A stretch of DNA of 20,846 nt from Chara braunii (GCA_003427395.1 BFEA01000260.1:1485709-1506554), one strand, 5' to 3'. Shown: positions 1 to 9,375, numbered from the stretch's first letter. The notes: generated by a model from the letters alone, not told the origin. Numbers and translations are program-made.

Positions 1-130
1 AATCAACGAGAAAAAAAAAAGAAAAAAAAAACGTTTTTTTTTTTTTCCAATTTCGTTCGATTTCGCCCATACCCCCCCACCCAAAAGTTGATCTTTTTCG
101 TTTTTTTTTTGTGGGGGGGAGTGGGGCCGG
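1..130. repeat. Homopolymer-rich low-complexity DNA
   Basis: The stretch is made of A runs, T runs of 10-13 bases, and C or G runs of 7 bases. Reading frames across it encode Lys or Phe runs and are not credible genes. The window may begin beside a hard-to-assemble region. Confidence 0.8.
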
Positions 131-269
131 GGATGCGCCGCCACGTGGCGTCTCCCGATTTCCGAAAGTCGCTCCCCTGCGGTCGCCACGTGGATTCAAA
201 GCCGCGCGGACGCGTCCGCGGGGTCGGCGGACTGGCCGCGTCCGCGGATTCGGCCGCAGATGGCCGCCG
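131..269. other. GC-rich segment with CCACGTGG and CGCG palindromes
   Basis: Two copies of the palindrome CCACGTGG lie at 141-148 and 186-193. A 16-bp perfect palindrome CGCGGACGCGTCCGCG lies at 205-220. CCACGTGG contains the plant G-box core CACGTG, but no transcription start or gene is visible nearby, so a regulatory role is only a possibility. The segment could equally be the far end of the neighbouring LINE remnant or plain CpG-rich DNA. Confidence 0.4.
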
Positions 270-960
270 CCGAGGGGAGTTCATAGGCTATGCGGATTCC
301 CTCCATAACGTGTATAGAGCGTCTCCTCCAGATGACCCACATAACGGCTCTCCTCACTATTTTAAACATGTTGTCTTCAAAGGTACTAAATGTGGGGGAG
401 GTCCATGTCTCACACAATATCGCACTCCAGTCCCATGGTCAGGTCGTTCCGGGTCCAGCAGACTCCAGATTTTGTCCCACCATCGCCATGTAAGAACAGA
501 CCCTGGGCATTGCAGGAATATGTGTTATATGGTTTCCGGGATCTTACGGGAGGGGAACGCCGTATGACACGCTTTGCACCACGGGAGTGCCAGTCCTTTT
601 TGTTCCAGGTATGTGTAATCTATCAGCCAGTCATTAGTGGGGAGGCAGCAGTGCTCTATCTGCCACTGCAGTGAGGCTAGCTTTGCAGGTTTGGCCCTTG
701 TGAGGGAGAACCACCAAATGGGGCGGATGGCGTCAACCCCAACATTCAAATGGGATCTCCAACGGGTTTTTACAATGTCTGTCAAATTAACCTTAGGCCG
801 CAGTAGACGGTAGGTGGCCTTCACTGTTAGGCTAAAGAGCTTTGCATTCTGTGTCCTCAGGATTCTGCGCGCGGGAGACCACCGCCACTCCTCCGGATCA
901 AGGGGGAGGTCCGTAATGCAGGTTCCCGGCTGGTATACTATCCAGTCGTAGCACCCGGAT
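270..960 (-). mobile_element. Decayed LINE (non-LTR retrotransposon) 3' end, zf-RVT region
   Basis: Three overlapping minus-strand frames read as one broken protein. Frame A runs from about 955 to 525 and includes the motifs HCCLPTNDWL and CKAC. Frame B runs from 524 to 357 and opens with HIFLQCPG, followed by W-rich residues. Frame C runs from about 405 to 280 and carries RRAVMWVIWRRR. The order of CLPT, CxxC, H-FxxCP, W-rich and VxWxIW motifs matches the reverse-transcriptase zinc-binding domain at the C terminus of plant L1-type LINE ORF2. At least two frameshifts and the lack of any reverse-transcriptase core upstream mark it as a dead 5'-truncated copy. Its 5' end abuts the gypsy remnant on the opposite strand at about 960. 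Confidence 0.7.
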
Positions 961-962
961 TG

Positions 963-1366
963 ACACACCATGGGAATTGACAAACGAGTGTGAGGCAGCT
1001 TTCAAGCGATTGAAGCATGCTCTCATGCATCATGAGATTCTCATGGTTCCCGATCTTGAGAAGCCATTCGTTGTGACCACTACCGTAAGCCAGTATGACA
1101 TTGGCGCGGTGTTGGGTCAACAGGAAGGGAAAAAGTTGAGGCCGGTCGAGTACGTGAGTAAAACGATGCTATCAAAGAAGTTGGTGAGGTCCACCTATGA
1201 AAGGGAACTTCACACCCTCTACAAAGCACTCGTCCACTGAAGACACTATCTGTTGGGAAGGTTCTTCTATTTGAGAACTTACCATCAGACACTCGAGTGG
1301 ATCAAGACACAACATGTTCTTCGATGCACTCACACGTTGGGTTGAGGTCATAGACCAATATTAATT
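963..1366 (+). pseudogene. Ty3/gypsy RT end and RNase H domain, inactivated
   Basis: The frame from 963 reads through TNECEAAFKRLKHAL and KKLRPVEYVSK to KALVH, then meets TGA at 1238-1240 where related elements have Trp. The same frame continues with RHYLLGRFFYLRT and HQTLEWIKTQ. The first catalytic Asp of RNase H (normally TDAS) is replaced: the sequence reads TTVS. The TDH motif reads TYH. The ERE motif holding the catalytic Glu is kept. Frame is lost again near 1355. The stop and the lost Asp both make this copy inactive. Confidence 0.85.
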
Positions 1367-1377
1367 TCAAGCTATAT

Positions 1378-1720
1378 TATGTGAAGGGAGAGTACAACAA
1401 GGTTGCTGATGCGTTGTCACGTAAGGCAGACTACCTAGGTGCGCAAATAACTGAGTTTGGCTTATCCAACGATGTAACTCGGTCGATGGTGGAAGCCTAC
1501 ACGGAAGACCCTGTCACGATGGACATCATACGCAAACTTCAGGCCCAATATAAAACCACATCTGCTGAGTTGTGATGGTGGATGGGTTACTCTTTCTTGA
1601 GAAGGCGGGGTTTAAGAGATTACTTGTTCTGTCCAGTGATATTTTGTGCAGTTTGTTTTTTGAAAAGTGTCATGACACAATGAGACATTTTGGATATTAA
1701 AAAGACTACGTACAATGAGT
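1378..1720 (+). pseudogene. Ty3/gypsy RNase H to integrase linker, frameshifted
   Basis: The block begins at YVKGEYNKVADALSR, the conserved end of RNase H, and stays open to a TGA at 1573-1575. A one-base shift there moves the reading to VMVDGLLFLEKAGFKRL, which continues through CHDTMRHFGY to about 1700. This corresponds to the linker leading to the integrase H2C2 zinc finger. The His of the finger lies in the HFGY segment. The region from 1700 to 1728 is scrambled compared with related elements. Confidence 0.8.
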
Positions 1721-1728
1721 TTGGTGAC

Positions 1729-2038
1729 CTGGTATGCTAGACGAAGCTAAGCAGTACGTACAGAATTGTCAAGTCTGTCAGCGAAACAAGCCGCGAACTC
1801 AAGCGCTACTTGGATTACTCAAGCCCTTGCCCATCCCTGCTGGTCTGGGACAAAGTGTCTCCATGGACTTCATGGATACCCTCGTGACCAGCAAGAGTGA
1901 CAAGAAACATATCTTCATCGTAGTTAATAGGTTTACTAAATACGCTAGACTGATTGTCATGCCAGAGACCGCGATGACAGAACACATCATCAAGTTATTT
2001 ACAGATAACTCGATGTGTGACTTTGGACTGCCCAATAC
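1729..2038 (+). pseudogene. Ty3/gypsy integrase zinc finger and N-terminal half of core
   Basis: The open frame shows CQVCQRNKPR, the Cys pair of the integrase zinc finger. This is followed by PLPIPAGLGQSVSMDFMDTL, which contains the first core Asp (SMDFMD), then VVNRFTKYARL, where related elements have VDRF, and then DFGLP. The reading stops at a T-rich tract at 2039 where a foreign segment has been inserted. The core resumes at about 2863. Confidence 0.88.
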
Positions 2039-2862
2039 TTTTTTTCTTTTTTTTTTCTTTTTTTAATGAGACGATGCTCCAATCTATTCGTGGGGAGCAA
2101 CACGGCTGGGAACTGAGCCGAATGTCCCTGATCAGAATACAAAAAATGAGTTAATGGGACCATTACCCGGCTTCGGCTAAAAACAATTGAAGAAAAAGGA
2201 AAACTCAGAAACATTCATGGACCGCTACTCTCTACCAAGTCAATAGAGTATGTGTGTCAAAAAGCCTCCCAACCATGAATCTGGTAGGTGAAACCAATTC
2301 AATCCACCTACGCCCTCAACCAGCATAGCTGTTTTCAGTATGAACCGAAGTTTTTCCAGGCCTCATGCTCCCATGAGGTTAGGTTACAGAGTTGCACCAC
2401 CTTGTGCCAGCACCGGCCAACATTGCTCCAGTTACGACCCCCGATGACCACTAAGACTGCCCCCACAAACAGCCCCCCAGATCTCTCTACCAGCCCTTAC
2501 GCCCCCACTAAGCTAAGTCACAAAGTTGCGCCACCTGGCTCCGGCTCCAGCCAGCGTTGCTCCAGCATCGGTCTTCGAGGGCGACCGAATTTTCGACCAC
2601 CCTTCGCAGGATCACATATGACTTGGCAGATAACACCTATTCCTACAACCTCCTCGGGAGGCAAACCGAATGGAAAGAAATAGTAAACTGGATGTTAGAA
2701 TTTTTCGAGAGAGATCGCCCCTCCCTTCCCTCCCCCTTCCTCCTCAGCCCTACACTGCCTCCGCTGATGTAAGTCGCCCACAATCCCTCAGCCCCAATAT
2801 AGGACCAACCCTCTGACCCCCTTTCTCAAGAGCACACAGTCCCACCTAAAGCATGCCCCCCA
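2039..2862. mobile_element. Insertion of about 820 bp splitting the integrase core
   Basis: The integrase reading breaks after DFGLPN at 2038 and resumes with IVNDRDVLFTSE at 2865, so the segment between them is foreign to the element. It starts with an interrupted T tract (2039-2063), which would be an A-rich tail if the inserted unit lies on the minus strand, as expected for a retroposon. I see no clear target-site duplication. Inside, the stretch near 2380-2440 and that near 2510-2570 resemble each other (both contain an AGTTGC-CCACC block and a TTGCTCCAG block). A plus frame at 2288-2683 (131 codons) is Pro/Thr/Ser-rich and not recognised. Identity of the insert is unknown. Confidence 0.65.
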
Positions 2863-3673
2863 CTATCGTTAATGACAGAGATGTCCTCTTCACCAGTGAA
2901 ATGTGGATGAAGGCTGCAGAACAGATGGGCAACCGACTCTAGAAGACTTATGGGAATCATCCCGAAGCCAACGGGCAAGTTGAACAAATGAACTGAGTGG
3001 TGGAGCATGTGCTTGAGGCATTACATTAAGCTCAACCAAGATGATTGGGATGAGAGGTTACCTCTCATTGCCAGCCTGTACAACAATGTTGTGCACAACA
3101 CCACTGGAGTCAGTCTGAATCAGCTGCATCTGGGGTGGAGATCTGCTCTACACTTCCTCCTGCCTGAAAATTGATCTGCTGCAACTCCTGGAACCATAGA
3201 ATTTGAAATCCAGTGTGAGAAGTTGCTGCAGCAAGCTGTTGAACACATTCAGAATCTCAAGAAGCAATGATTGCTTCTGAGAACAAACATCGACGACGGT
3301 CCACATTTCAGGTAGGGGAACGTGTCTAGTGAGCTAGGACAGGAAATTGACATCTCTAGGAAACTAATGCCTCAATACTTCGGTCCTTGGGAAGTCCTAG
3401 ATATCGTCGGCAGTGTGTTGGATGGTCCCTCGTATGTGATTCGAATCCCTCGTCACTTGCGCACTTACCCTGTGTTTCACGCCTCAAAGCTTGCACCTTT
3501 CACTGAGACACAACAGCTCCCATCAAGGAGATCAATGCTGCCCCCGGGTCAGGTTCAGGCATCATACAGATCCAAAAGAAAACCAATGGTTCACCAGGGA
3601 GGAACTAATTGAGACAGCACCTTAGATTGTGGCAGACTATGAGAGACACTTGAAGAAGAAGGCACCTGCATAG
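2863..3673 (+). pseudogene. Ty3/gypsy integrase C-terminal half and SH3/chromo-like end
   Basis: The integrase core resumes with VNDRDV, which carries the second catalytic Asp, followed by NHPEANGQVEQMN, which carries the catalytic Glu. Stop codons interrupt at several points (after the GNRL, QMN and PEN motifs). Later blocks are LPLIASLYNN, TPGTIEFE and LQQAVEHIQN. The last block, 3322-3612, opens with SELGQE and contains LMPQYFGPWEVLD, GPSYVIRIP and RTYPVFHASKLAPF, the SH3-like C-terminal fold of gypsy integrases. Short remnants continue to TAG at 3671-3673. Confidence 0.88.
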
Positions 3674-3734
3674 AAGCATCTCAACGGACTTTCGAAGAAT
3701 GAACTATGAGGAATATGTCCTCAGGGGGCCCCAA

Positions 3735-3790
3735 ACAACATGCATATGTTCTGGACTGTGGCACAACATGCATATGTTCTGGACTGTGGC
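3735..3790. repeat. 28-bp perfect tandem duplication
   Basis: The 28-bp unit starting ACAACATGCATATG is present twice without a single mismatch (3735-3762 and 3763-3790). It lies just past the end of the gypsy pol remnant. Its sequence still translates in line with the degraded polyprotein tail. Confidence 0.95.
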
Positions 3791-4540
3791 CCCCAACGAG
3801 CCTCGTGCCCGCCCCAAGTGAAGGCGGGCCTGAATATCCACGAGAGGCCCTTATCTCAGCCTTTTCCAAAGTGGGTCTCTGACAGTTGCTGCACGCCAGC
3901 TGGTTGAAGTGCAACCTGGGCCTCACCCTGGGCTCTTCCAGAAGAAGCAGCTGCGCACCCTCAACTGTGGACGTGGGCCTGGGTGCACACACTGGGCCCC
4001 GACCAGAAGCTGCTGGAAACTTCCATAGCCAGGCCCAAACAGTTCAGCAGCATCATCATCTCCCATACAGGGAGTAGACCAGCCAGTCCAGAGCATTCTG
4101 GCCTAGGCAGGCAATGTGGACACGCTGCTGCGACAGCACGCAAGTGTCTGCATGCACTGATGCTCGCTGGGGCACGTGCGGGCGCTGAGTGGTGTAGGGC
4201 ACTGCAGGGCAGCGGGCCGCCAAGCGGCCATAGCCGGGCTGCAGAGGCGCGGGCAGGTGGAGGCGACGGTGGTCTTCAAGGCGGCGGCGCACGTGTGGGT
4301 GGACAAGGGGTGATGAGGGGAGTTGAGAATACGTACCTGGTGTATGTGGAAGGTCGGCATTGGTGTTGATGTCATGTACATTGGTCTTTGAAGTCGAAGT
4401 GAGCCTGTTGCACGAATGTAGATAGGCTAGATAGGATGAGTAGAGTAGGCTGGGCGCTGGGCACCACACCGTAGGAGCGACGTTGAATACTGCGTTGGTG
4501 TGGCCTGAGGGGGCACATTGGCTCACGAGTCCATTGTTTC
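3791..4540. other. No gene recognised; GC-rich unique-looking DNA
   Basis: The part from 4085 to 4340 is G-rich and supports only Ala/Gly/Arg-rich frames. A minus frame of 156 codons (4056-4526) has no recognisable domain and its composition follows the base bias. Some of this stretch could be the LTR or untranslated tail of the gypsy element, but I cannot find TG...CA ends or a second LTR copy to show it. Confidence 0.4.
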
Positions 4541-5040
4541 GCAGATGGAATCTTGGTGCATTTGTGCTCTCTGCTTGTTACATGACTATCTGGACTTCTG
4601 CATGATTTTTGCAACTTGGTTTTCTGTACATCGCTCTCGCTCATATTCCTTGCACTACCCTTTTTTTGAATCTCTAAACACAAAGTTCTTTTCTGCCTTG
4701 CTATGCTTCCTGCTGTTCATGCCTTTCCTTGCAGCTGTTTTGTTTCCCTATCTTGCCAGAGTGGAGAGTGTTGCCTTGTGTGTCTCCGCGCTGTTGCGTT
4801 ACTGCTTTCCATGCGGTGCGCTCGTGTGTGGCGCAGTTCGACTGCTGTGTTTTACTTGCGCTTTCTCTGCCCTCTTGCCTAGCTGGTCATCTGCTTGCTT
4901 TGCCTTCATCTTTAGTTTGGCTGCTTTGCTTTGCGTCTTGTCTTGCATCCTTGCTTTGCTGCTTGTGCTGCAGAATGTCTGCTTTCAACAAGGGTCAAAA
5001 AGGATTCATCACCCAAAGCATCAAAATATGTGGATTCCAC

Positions 5041-5096
5041 AGACTATCCAGGGTTCAGCCTCTTGAAGAGTCAGTGCAAGTCGGACAGAACAATCT
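5041..5096 (+). ncRNA. Hammerhead-like repeat, decayed copy 3
   Basis: This segment aligns with the better copy at 11989-12045: a GACTATC block, CAGGGTTCAGCCTC, TTGAAGAGTC, CAAGTCGGAC, then AGAACAATC. In hammerhead terms, GACTATC is the stem III 5' strand plus cleavage triplet. TTGAAGA (5063-5069) stands for CUGANGA with C3 changed to U. GTC at 5070-5072 pairs with GAC at 5084-5086 as a short stem II. The 3' core is AGAAC instead of GAAAC, and stem III has mismatches. Activity is not expected. The copy's value is that it lacks the TGTC duplication seen in the copy at 11989 and so shows the ancestral spacing. Confidence 0.35.
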
Positions 5097-5183
5097 TATG
5101 ATCATTCAGTTTTTTGCTTTTGTTCTTTTTTCCCATTTTCAAGTTTCTGCTACTTGTATTTTCCTTGTTTGCTGGTTATTGTA

Positions 5184-5460
5184 TTTTCCCTGCCTTGTGC
5201 ACTTCGTATGTTGTCTTCCCTCCCGCCTCCCTTGTCCTTCCAGCCTATACGTCGCCTCACCACCTTTGCCTTGCTGTTTGCTGCTTGTTGCCTGGCTGTT
5301 TCTTCGTCTGCTGTTTGATATCTTTTCCCTGCTTTGTGCGCTTACGTGTTGCCTGCCCTCCCGCCTCCCCCATGCCCTCCAGCCTATCTGCTGCCTAGCT
5401 GCTTTTTGCCTGGCTGTTTGCCTATATATTGCCTAGCCAGTTTTGCCCTCCTGCTTTTTG
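5184..5460. repeat. Diverged 139-bp tandem repeat, two copies
   Basis: Copy 1 (5184-5322) and copy 2 (5323-5460) both begin TTTTCCCTGC. They share TTGTGC, CCCTCCCGCCTCCC, CAGCCTAT and a later TTGCCTGGCTGTTT block at the same relative offsets. Divergence is high and indels are present, so the duplication is old. Confidence 0.7.
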
Positions 5461-5660
5461 CCTGGCTGCTTGTTATATTCTCGGACGTTACTCGGTGGTT
5501 GCTCAGTGGTTTTCCTCGTCACAGTCCAGCAATGCAGAATTGGAGCACGAGCACGGATTAGGTGAGCAATATACAGTGTTGATTGGTTATGCCTGGACCT
5601 GATGTATGACCGTACTAGTGGAGTCAAGTGGACCCCACAGCAGATTCATATCGACTGGAT

Positions 5661-5662
<2 letters not shown>

Positions 5663-5699
<37 letters not shown>
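5663..5699. repeat. (AC)n microsatellite
   Basis: There are 37 bp of uninterrupted AC dinucleotide. Confidence 0.98.
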
Positions 5700-5702
<3 letters not shown>

Positions 5703-6471
5703 CAACCGCAGCCCAACCTTGACAGGCCACCCACAAGAAAGAAGTCAAAATGGTCTAGCTGAGTGCAGTACTACACATCTGCTGCCCACGATCCCCACTG
5801 TTTTCTCCCTTACGCCCCCCCTTGCCCCGTCCCTTCGGCAGCATCCTTTATAACATCCTCGTCTCCATCTCCTTCTTCACCGTCCTCCTCCCTTCCTCCC
5901 CTTCATTATCCTCATTCCCATGGTCCCTGAAGAATATGATTGCTGTGCCCTCGGAGGAAGTCAGAGATCTGTTCCGCCGCCTTGCTTGTTACCCTACGGA
6001 ATGATGTCGTTGCCCCCACCAATACACGCAAGCCAGGTAGAGTTCATAGTAACTTCATACTGAGTCCGCTGTCCACAATGTGGCAATGATTTTTGCACTG
6101 CTGCAGGATTGTTTGTGTGTGCACTAGACATATGAGGTGCAGCCAGCTGTCCCGCATTTGCGCAACTAGCAGCCGCCATCAGTGCAAATGCGCCTGATCG
6201 GCCTCTCTCGTTCGTGCAGCTGAACGCCCCACCTCTGTTTCCCCCCCCCTCCAAATGACACTGACCCACCCCCTGGTCCTTGATGGAACTACCAACTGCC
6301 ACTCCATAGTAGTCTGCTCAGGTGGTCAAGACTGAGAACCCTCACCCCACCCACCTTCTCTTCCCCACCCACCTTTTCTTCCCCTCCTTCCTCCCTCCCT
6401 CCCTCCCCCCTCCCTCCTCTCATGTAGAACTTCTTCCTCCCACTGTGTTCATGTTCTTGGTTGGTTTATGC
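5700..6471. other. No gene recognised; includes C/T-rich tract
   Basis: No frame in this stretch shows a domain. The plus strand is C/T-rich, and 6383-6420 is an almost pure CCCT/CCTC tract. The 102-codon minus frame at 5994-6302 and the 60-codon plus frame at 5822-6004 are not recognised and may be chance. Confidence 0.4.
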
Positions 6472-6630
6472 GACTGACCCTCAGCTTTTTCCGCAGGTGC
6501 CCAGGTTCAATGCATACAAATAATCATCATTAAGAAAAGAAACAACATAAGAAAGTGAAATCGAACTGAATACTGAACAGGACTGACCCTCTGCTTTTTT
6601 CGCAGGTGCCCAGGTTCAATGCATACAAAT
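6472..6630. repeat. 50-bp direct repeat pair, 109-bp period
   Basis: The 50-bp block beginning GACTGACCCT and ending CAATGCATACAAAT occurs at 6472-6521 and 6581-6630 with two mismatches. A 59-bp A-rich spacer separates the copies. The second copy runs directly into a strong hairpin. Confidence 0.93.
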
Positions 6631-6661
6631 GGCCCACTTGCCCGCGTGCAAGTGGGCCATT
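6628..6661. repeat. Perfect inverted repeat, 13-bp arms and 8-nt loop
   Basis: The arm AATGGCCCACTTG (6628-6640) pairs perfectly with CAAGTGGGCCATT (6649-6661). The loop is CCCGCGTG. This is a stable cruciform or RNA hairpin. Confidence 0.93.
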
Positions 6662-6727
6662 AAGGCACATGGGGATGTCACTCGCCCGCGTGCAAGTGGG
6701 CCATTAAGACGCATAGGGATGTGGGCC
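6640..6727. repeat. 44-bp tandem repeat, two copies
   Basis: The unit beginning GCCCGCGTGCAAGTGGGCC starts at 6640 and again at 6684, with a few mismatches in the second half. The 5' copy supplies the loop and right arm of the adjacent hairpin. A related inverted block GGGCCACTTGC follows at about 6722-6734. Confidence 0.85.
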
Positions 6728-6734
6728 ACTTGCG

Positions 6735-7125
6735 CTCAACCACAATCAACGTGGCAAGCGTTTTACGTGAGAGGCTCAGTAAAAAGGGAGCAGCAAGAAT
6801 ATATGTAATATATCGTCAAATAGAACTGCCCGGTAAACCGTAGGCAGAGAGGGAGAAGAGGACAACAAACGAGGGGCTGTGACAAACTGTTTCAGCGATT
6901 CCAAAGAAAGAGCTGCATAACGGCGGCAAATACACAAAAAACAATTGCATATGACTCATCACTATCACACGTTTTTTTTGTGGGTGGACCCCCCCAAAAA
7001 AAAGTTGTTGTGGAAACAGTTTGCATGCAGAATAAACTAAGAACAAGCAGCTCATTTCAAATTGGGTCCTTGGGATCTCCTCATTTGGACGGAAAAGGGG
7101 GGTTGTTATGGCAAGAATTTGCAAT

Positions 7126-7126
<1 letters not shown>
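6735..7126. other. No gene recognised
   Basis: The region is A-rich on the plus strand, with short C and A runs near 6970-7003. The minus frame across 6816-7277 gains its length from the poly-C tract and carries no domain. Confidence 0.4.
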
Positions 7127-7183
<57 letters not shown>

Positions 7184-7205
7184 ACCCCCCCCCCCCCCCC
7201 CCCCC
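7127..7205. repeat. 79-bp poly-C tract with one A
   Basis: The tract is pure C from 7127 to 7183, A at 7184, then C to 7205. Reading frames here are only poly-Pro or poly-Gly. Such a tract is prone to sequencing and assembly error, so its true length is uncertain. Confidence 0.95.
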
Positions 7206-7221
7206 TCTTCCCCACCACCAC

Positions 7222-7241
7222 CACACACACACACACACACA
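7222..7241. repeat. Short (AC)n tract after the poly-C run
   Basis: CACCACCA grades into 20 bp of AC repeat, followed by imperfect CACCC/CACA sequence to about 7281. Confidence 0.9.
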
Positions 7242-7467
7242 TGCTACACCCACACCAACCCACACCCCCACCCACACACACAGATTCCAGATTTGACAGG
7301 CTAAACGTCAATGTTGGGCTTGTAGGTTAATCTCAAGACATCAGTCCTCCGGTCGAGGAAAAGCGGCGAAGATTCGTCCAACTCTTTCGTGAATTGGTGT
7401 AGTGGGAATCACTTTCAGCTCTTGAGTCATGGCTTTGTGTTGAGTTCTGTGTGTGTGTTTGGAGAAT

Positions 7468-7545
7468 GTGCACACAAACGCTCTGTCACAGAGGGGGGAT
7501 GTGCACACAAACTCTCTGTCACAGAGTGGGAATGTGCACACAAAC
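7468..7545. repeat. 33-bp tandem repeat, about 2.4 copies
   Basis: The unit starts GTGCACACAAAC at 7468, 7501 and 7534. The two full copies include CTCTGTCACAGAG, a 5-bp hairpin around TCA. A partial third copy ends at 7545. The period is a multiple of three, so every frame shows a repeating peptide. There is no other sign of coding. Confidence 0.93.
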
Positions 7546-8096
7546 AGAGTCGGTGCAGCAACGTTCCAAAGCAAACACTCTCTGTGACACATTCCTTGAC
7601 ACATCCGGACATCTTGCACAGCGTGCCGAAAGAATCGGTCGGTCTTTGGGCCCTCTACCACTCGCAACTGCTGATAACGAAAAGAAGAGTACTCAGCCAG
7701 TTCCCAAAACCAAAAGTCACCTAAACTCAGCCACCACACTCACAAGAAACAGCCATTTGTACTGATGTTGAAATGCAAAAGAAAGACACAGAGAAAAGGA
7801 AGGAATAGGGAACGAGCACTACATTGTCTGACACACCTTCGGCCAGAAGCAGGTTCTTCATAAACGAAATCGAAAAACCCAAAACGAAAAGTGGCTATGC
7901 TCTAGTAGAACCCTGCACCTACCCCACATCTTGTCAAACATTCATCTACAACGATTCTACATGAAACCCTGTATTATGCTTTGGGCTACACTTCAGTTGC
8001 CCTTCATATTATTCGCGTCATGCCATGCCATGCCATGCCATGCTCATGTGTGCACACTACCTCTCTCTCGTACTAGGTCTCCCAAACTAGGTCCAG
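7546..8096. other. No gene recognised; contains (CATGC)5
   Basis: The stretch has ordinary composition and no frame with a recognisable domain. A pentanucleotide repeat CATGC x5 lies at 8019-8043. Confidence 0.4.
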
Positions 8097-8332
8097 CAGG
8101 GTCTCTATCTCCTCCAAGAAAACCCTACGCTGCCTTAGCGAAAGTGCCACCCCCTTCCTTTGTGTACCTGCTAACTCCTTCCTCCTCTACCCAAGATCTC
8201 TCTGATGCCCCGCAGTGTCTCTATCTCCTCCAAGAAAACCCTACGCTGCTTTAGCGAAAGTGCCACCCCCTTCCTTTGTGTACCTTTCAGCTAACTCCTT
8301 CCTCCTCTACCCAAGATCTCTCTGACGGCCTT
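8097..8332. repeat. 116-bp tandem duplication
   Basis: Copy 1 (8097-8212) and copy 2 (8213-8332) are nearly identical. Copy 2 has an extra TTCA at about 8286-8289 and a few substitutions. Shared blocks include TCTCTATCTCCTCCAAGAAA, CCCTTCCTTTGTGTACCT and CTACCCAAGATCTCTCTGA. The low divergence indicates a recent event. Confidence 0.95.
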
Positions 8333-8468
8333 CTAAACTCGTTGCTTTCGAAAATCAAAACAGAAATGCACACCCACCAGCAAATCCGTTGAGAATCATC
8401 CAGAATAAGAATGCTCCTCTCTCCTACAGTCTTACTTAACCAAAACAAAAGGCTTTCCAAAAGGAATG

Positions 8469-9292
<824 letters not shown>

Positions 9293-9325
9293 GACTGTTT
9301 AGTCGGACTTTACCGACTCATCAGG

Positions 9326-9327
<2 letters not shown>
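9293..9327 (-). ncRNA. Hammerhead-like repeat, copy 1, 5'-truncated
   Basis: On the minus strand this reads CTGATGA (9324-9318), then stem II GTCGG paired with CCGAC (9317-9313 with 9306-9302) around the loop TAAAGT, then TAAACAGTC (9301-9293). That is the central part of a type III hammerhead ribozyme: the CUGAUGA core, a perfect 5-bp stem II, AAA, and the 3' strand of stem III. The position that must be G12 is U. The 5' half (stem III 5' strand, cleavage site, stem I) is replaced by the AC tract that starts two bases beyond GCTC. Similarity to the copy at 11989 continues past the core to GTGTATAGCGA. Predicted inactive. Confidence 0.4.

Positions 9328-9328
<1 letters not shown>

Positions 9329-9375
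<47 letters not shown>

Larger units (their letters stand above)
963..3673 (+). mobile_element. Ty3/gypsy LTR retrotransposon, 5'-truncated and broken pol
   Basis: Conserved blocks of a Ty3/gypsy polyprotein follow in order: end of reverse transcriptase, RNase H, integrase zinc-binding and core domains, and the C-terminal domain with YPVFHASKLAPF. Gag, protease and most of the reverse transcriptase are missing, because the homology starts at TNECEAAF right beside the LINE remnant. The reading is interrupted by in-frame stops, several frameshifts and a large insertion at 2039-2862, so the element cannot encode a working protein. The last polyprotein-like residues (YERHLKKKAPA) end at a TAG at 3671-3673. 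I could not delimit a 3' LTR in the sequence that follows. The polyprotein style resembles elements abundant in charophyte algae, an inference from memory. Confidence 0.9.
4541..5480. other. T/C-rich region without a credible gene
   Basis: The plus strand is dominated by TTGCCT, GCTGTTTG and CTTG words. It supports long frames of Cys, Leu, Phe and Ala, for example 4729-5436 (235 codons). Composition alone explains them and no domain is visible. The region contains a diverged 139-bp repeat at 5184-5460 and a hammerhead-like repeat copy at 5041-5096. Confidence 0.5.

Noticed and set aside
4056-4526. 156-codon minus-strand frame as a gene
   Set aside because: Its composition follows the base bias, no domain is present, and other frames overlap it with equal length.
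4729-5436. 235-codon plus-strand frame rich in Cys, Leu, Phe
   Set aside because: The composition follows from T/C-rich repeat DNA, it overlaps the 139-bp repeat, and no domain or credible gene structure is visible.
6490-6520. CCCAGGTTCAATGC as a further hammerhead-like copy
   Set aside because: It shares only the GGTTCAA word with the family. No CUGANGA core or stem II follows.
6816-7330. Overlapping frames with poly-Gly or poly-Pro
   Set aside because: They are produced by the 79-bp poly-C tract, and poly-Gly and poly-Pro frames appear on opposite strands at once.
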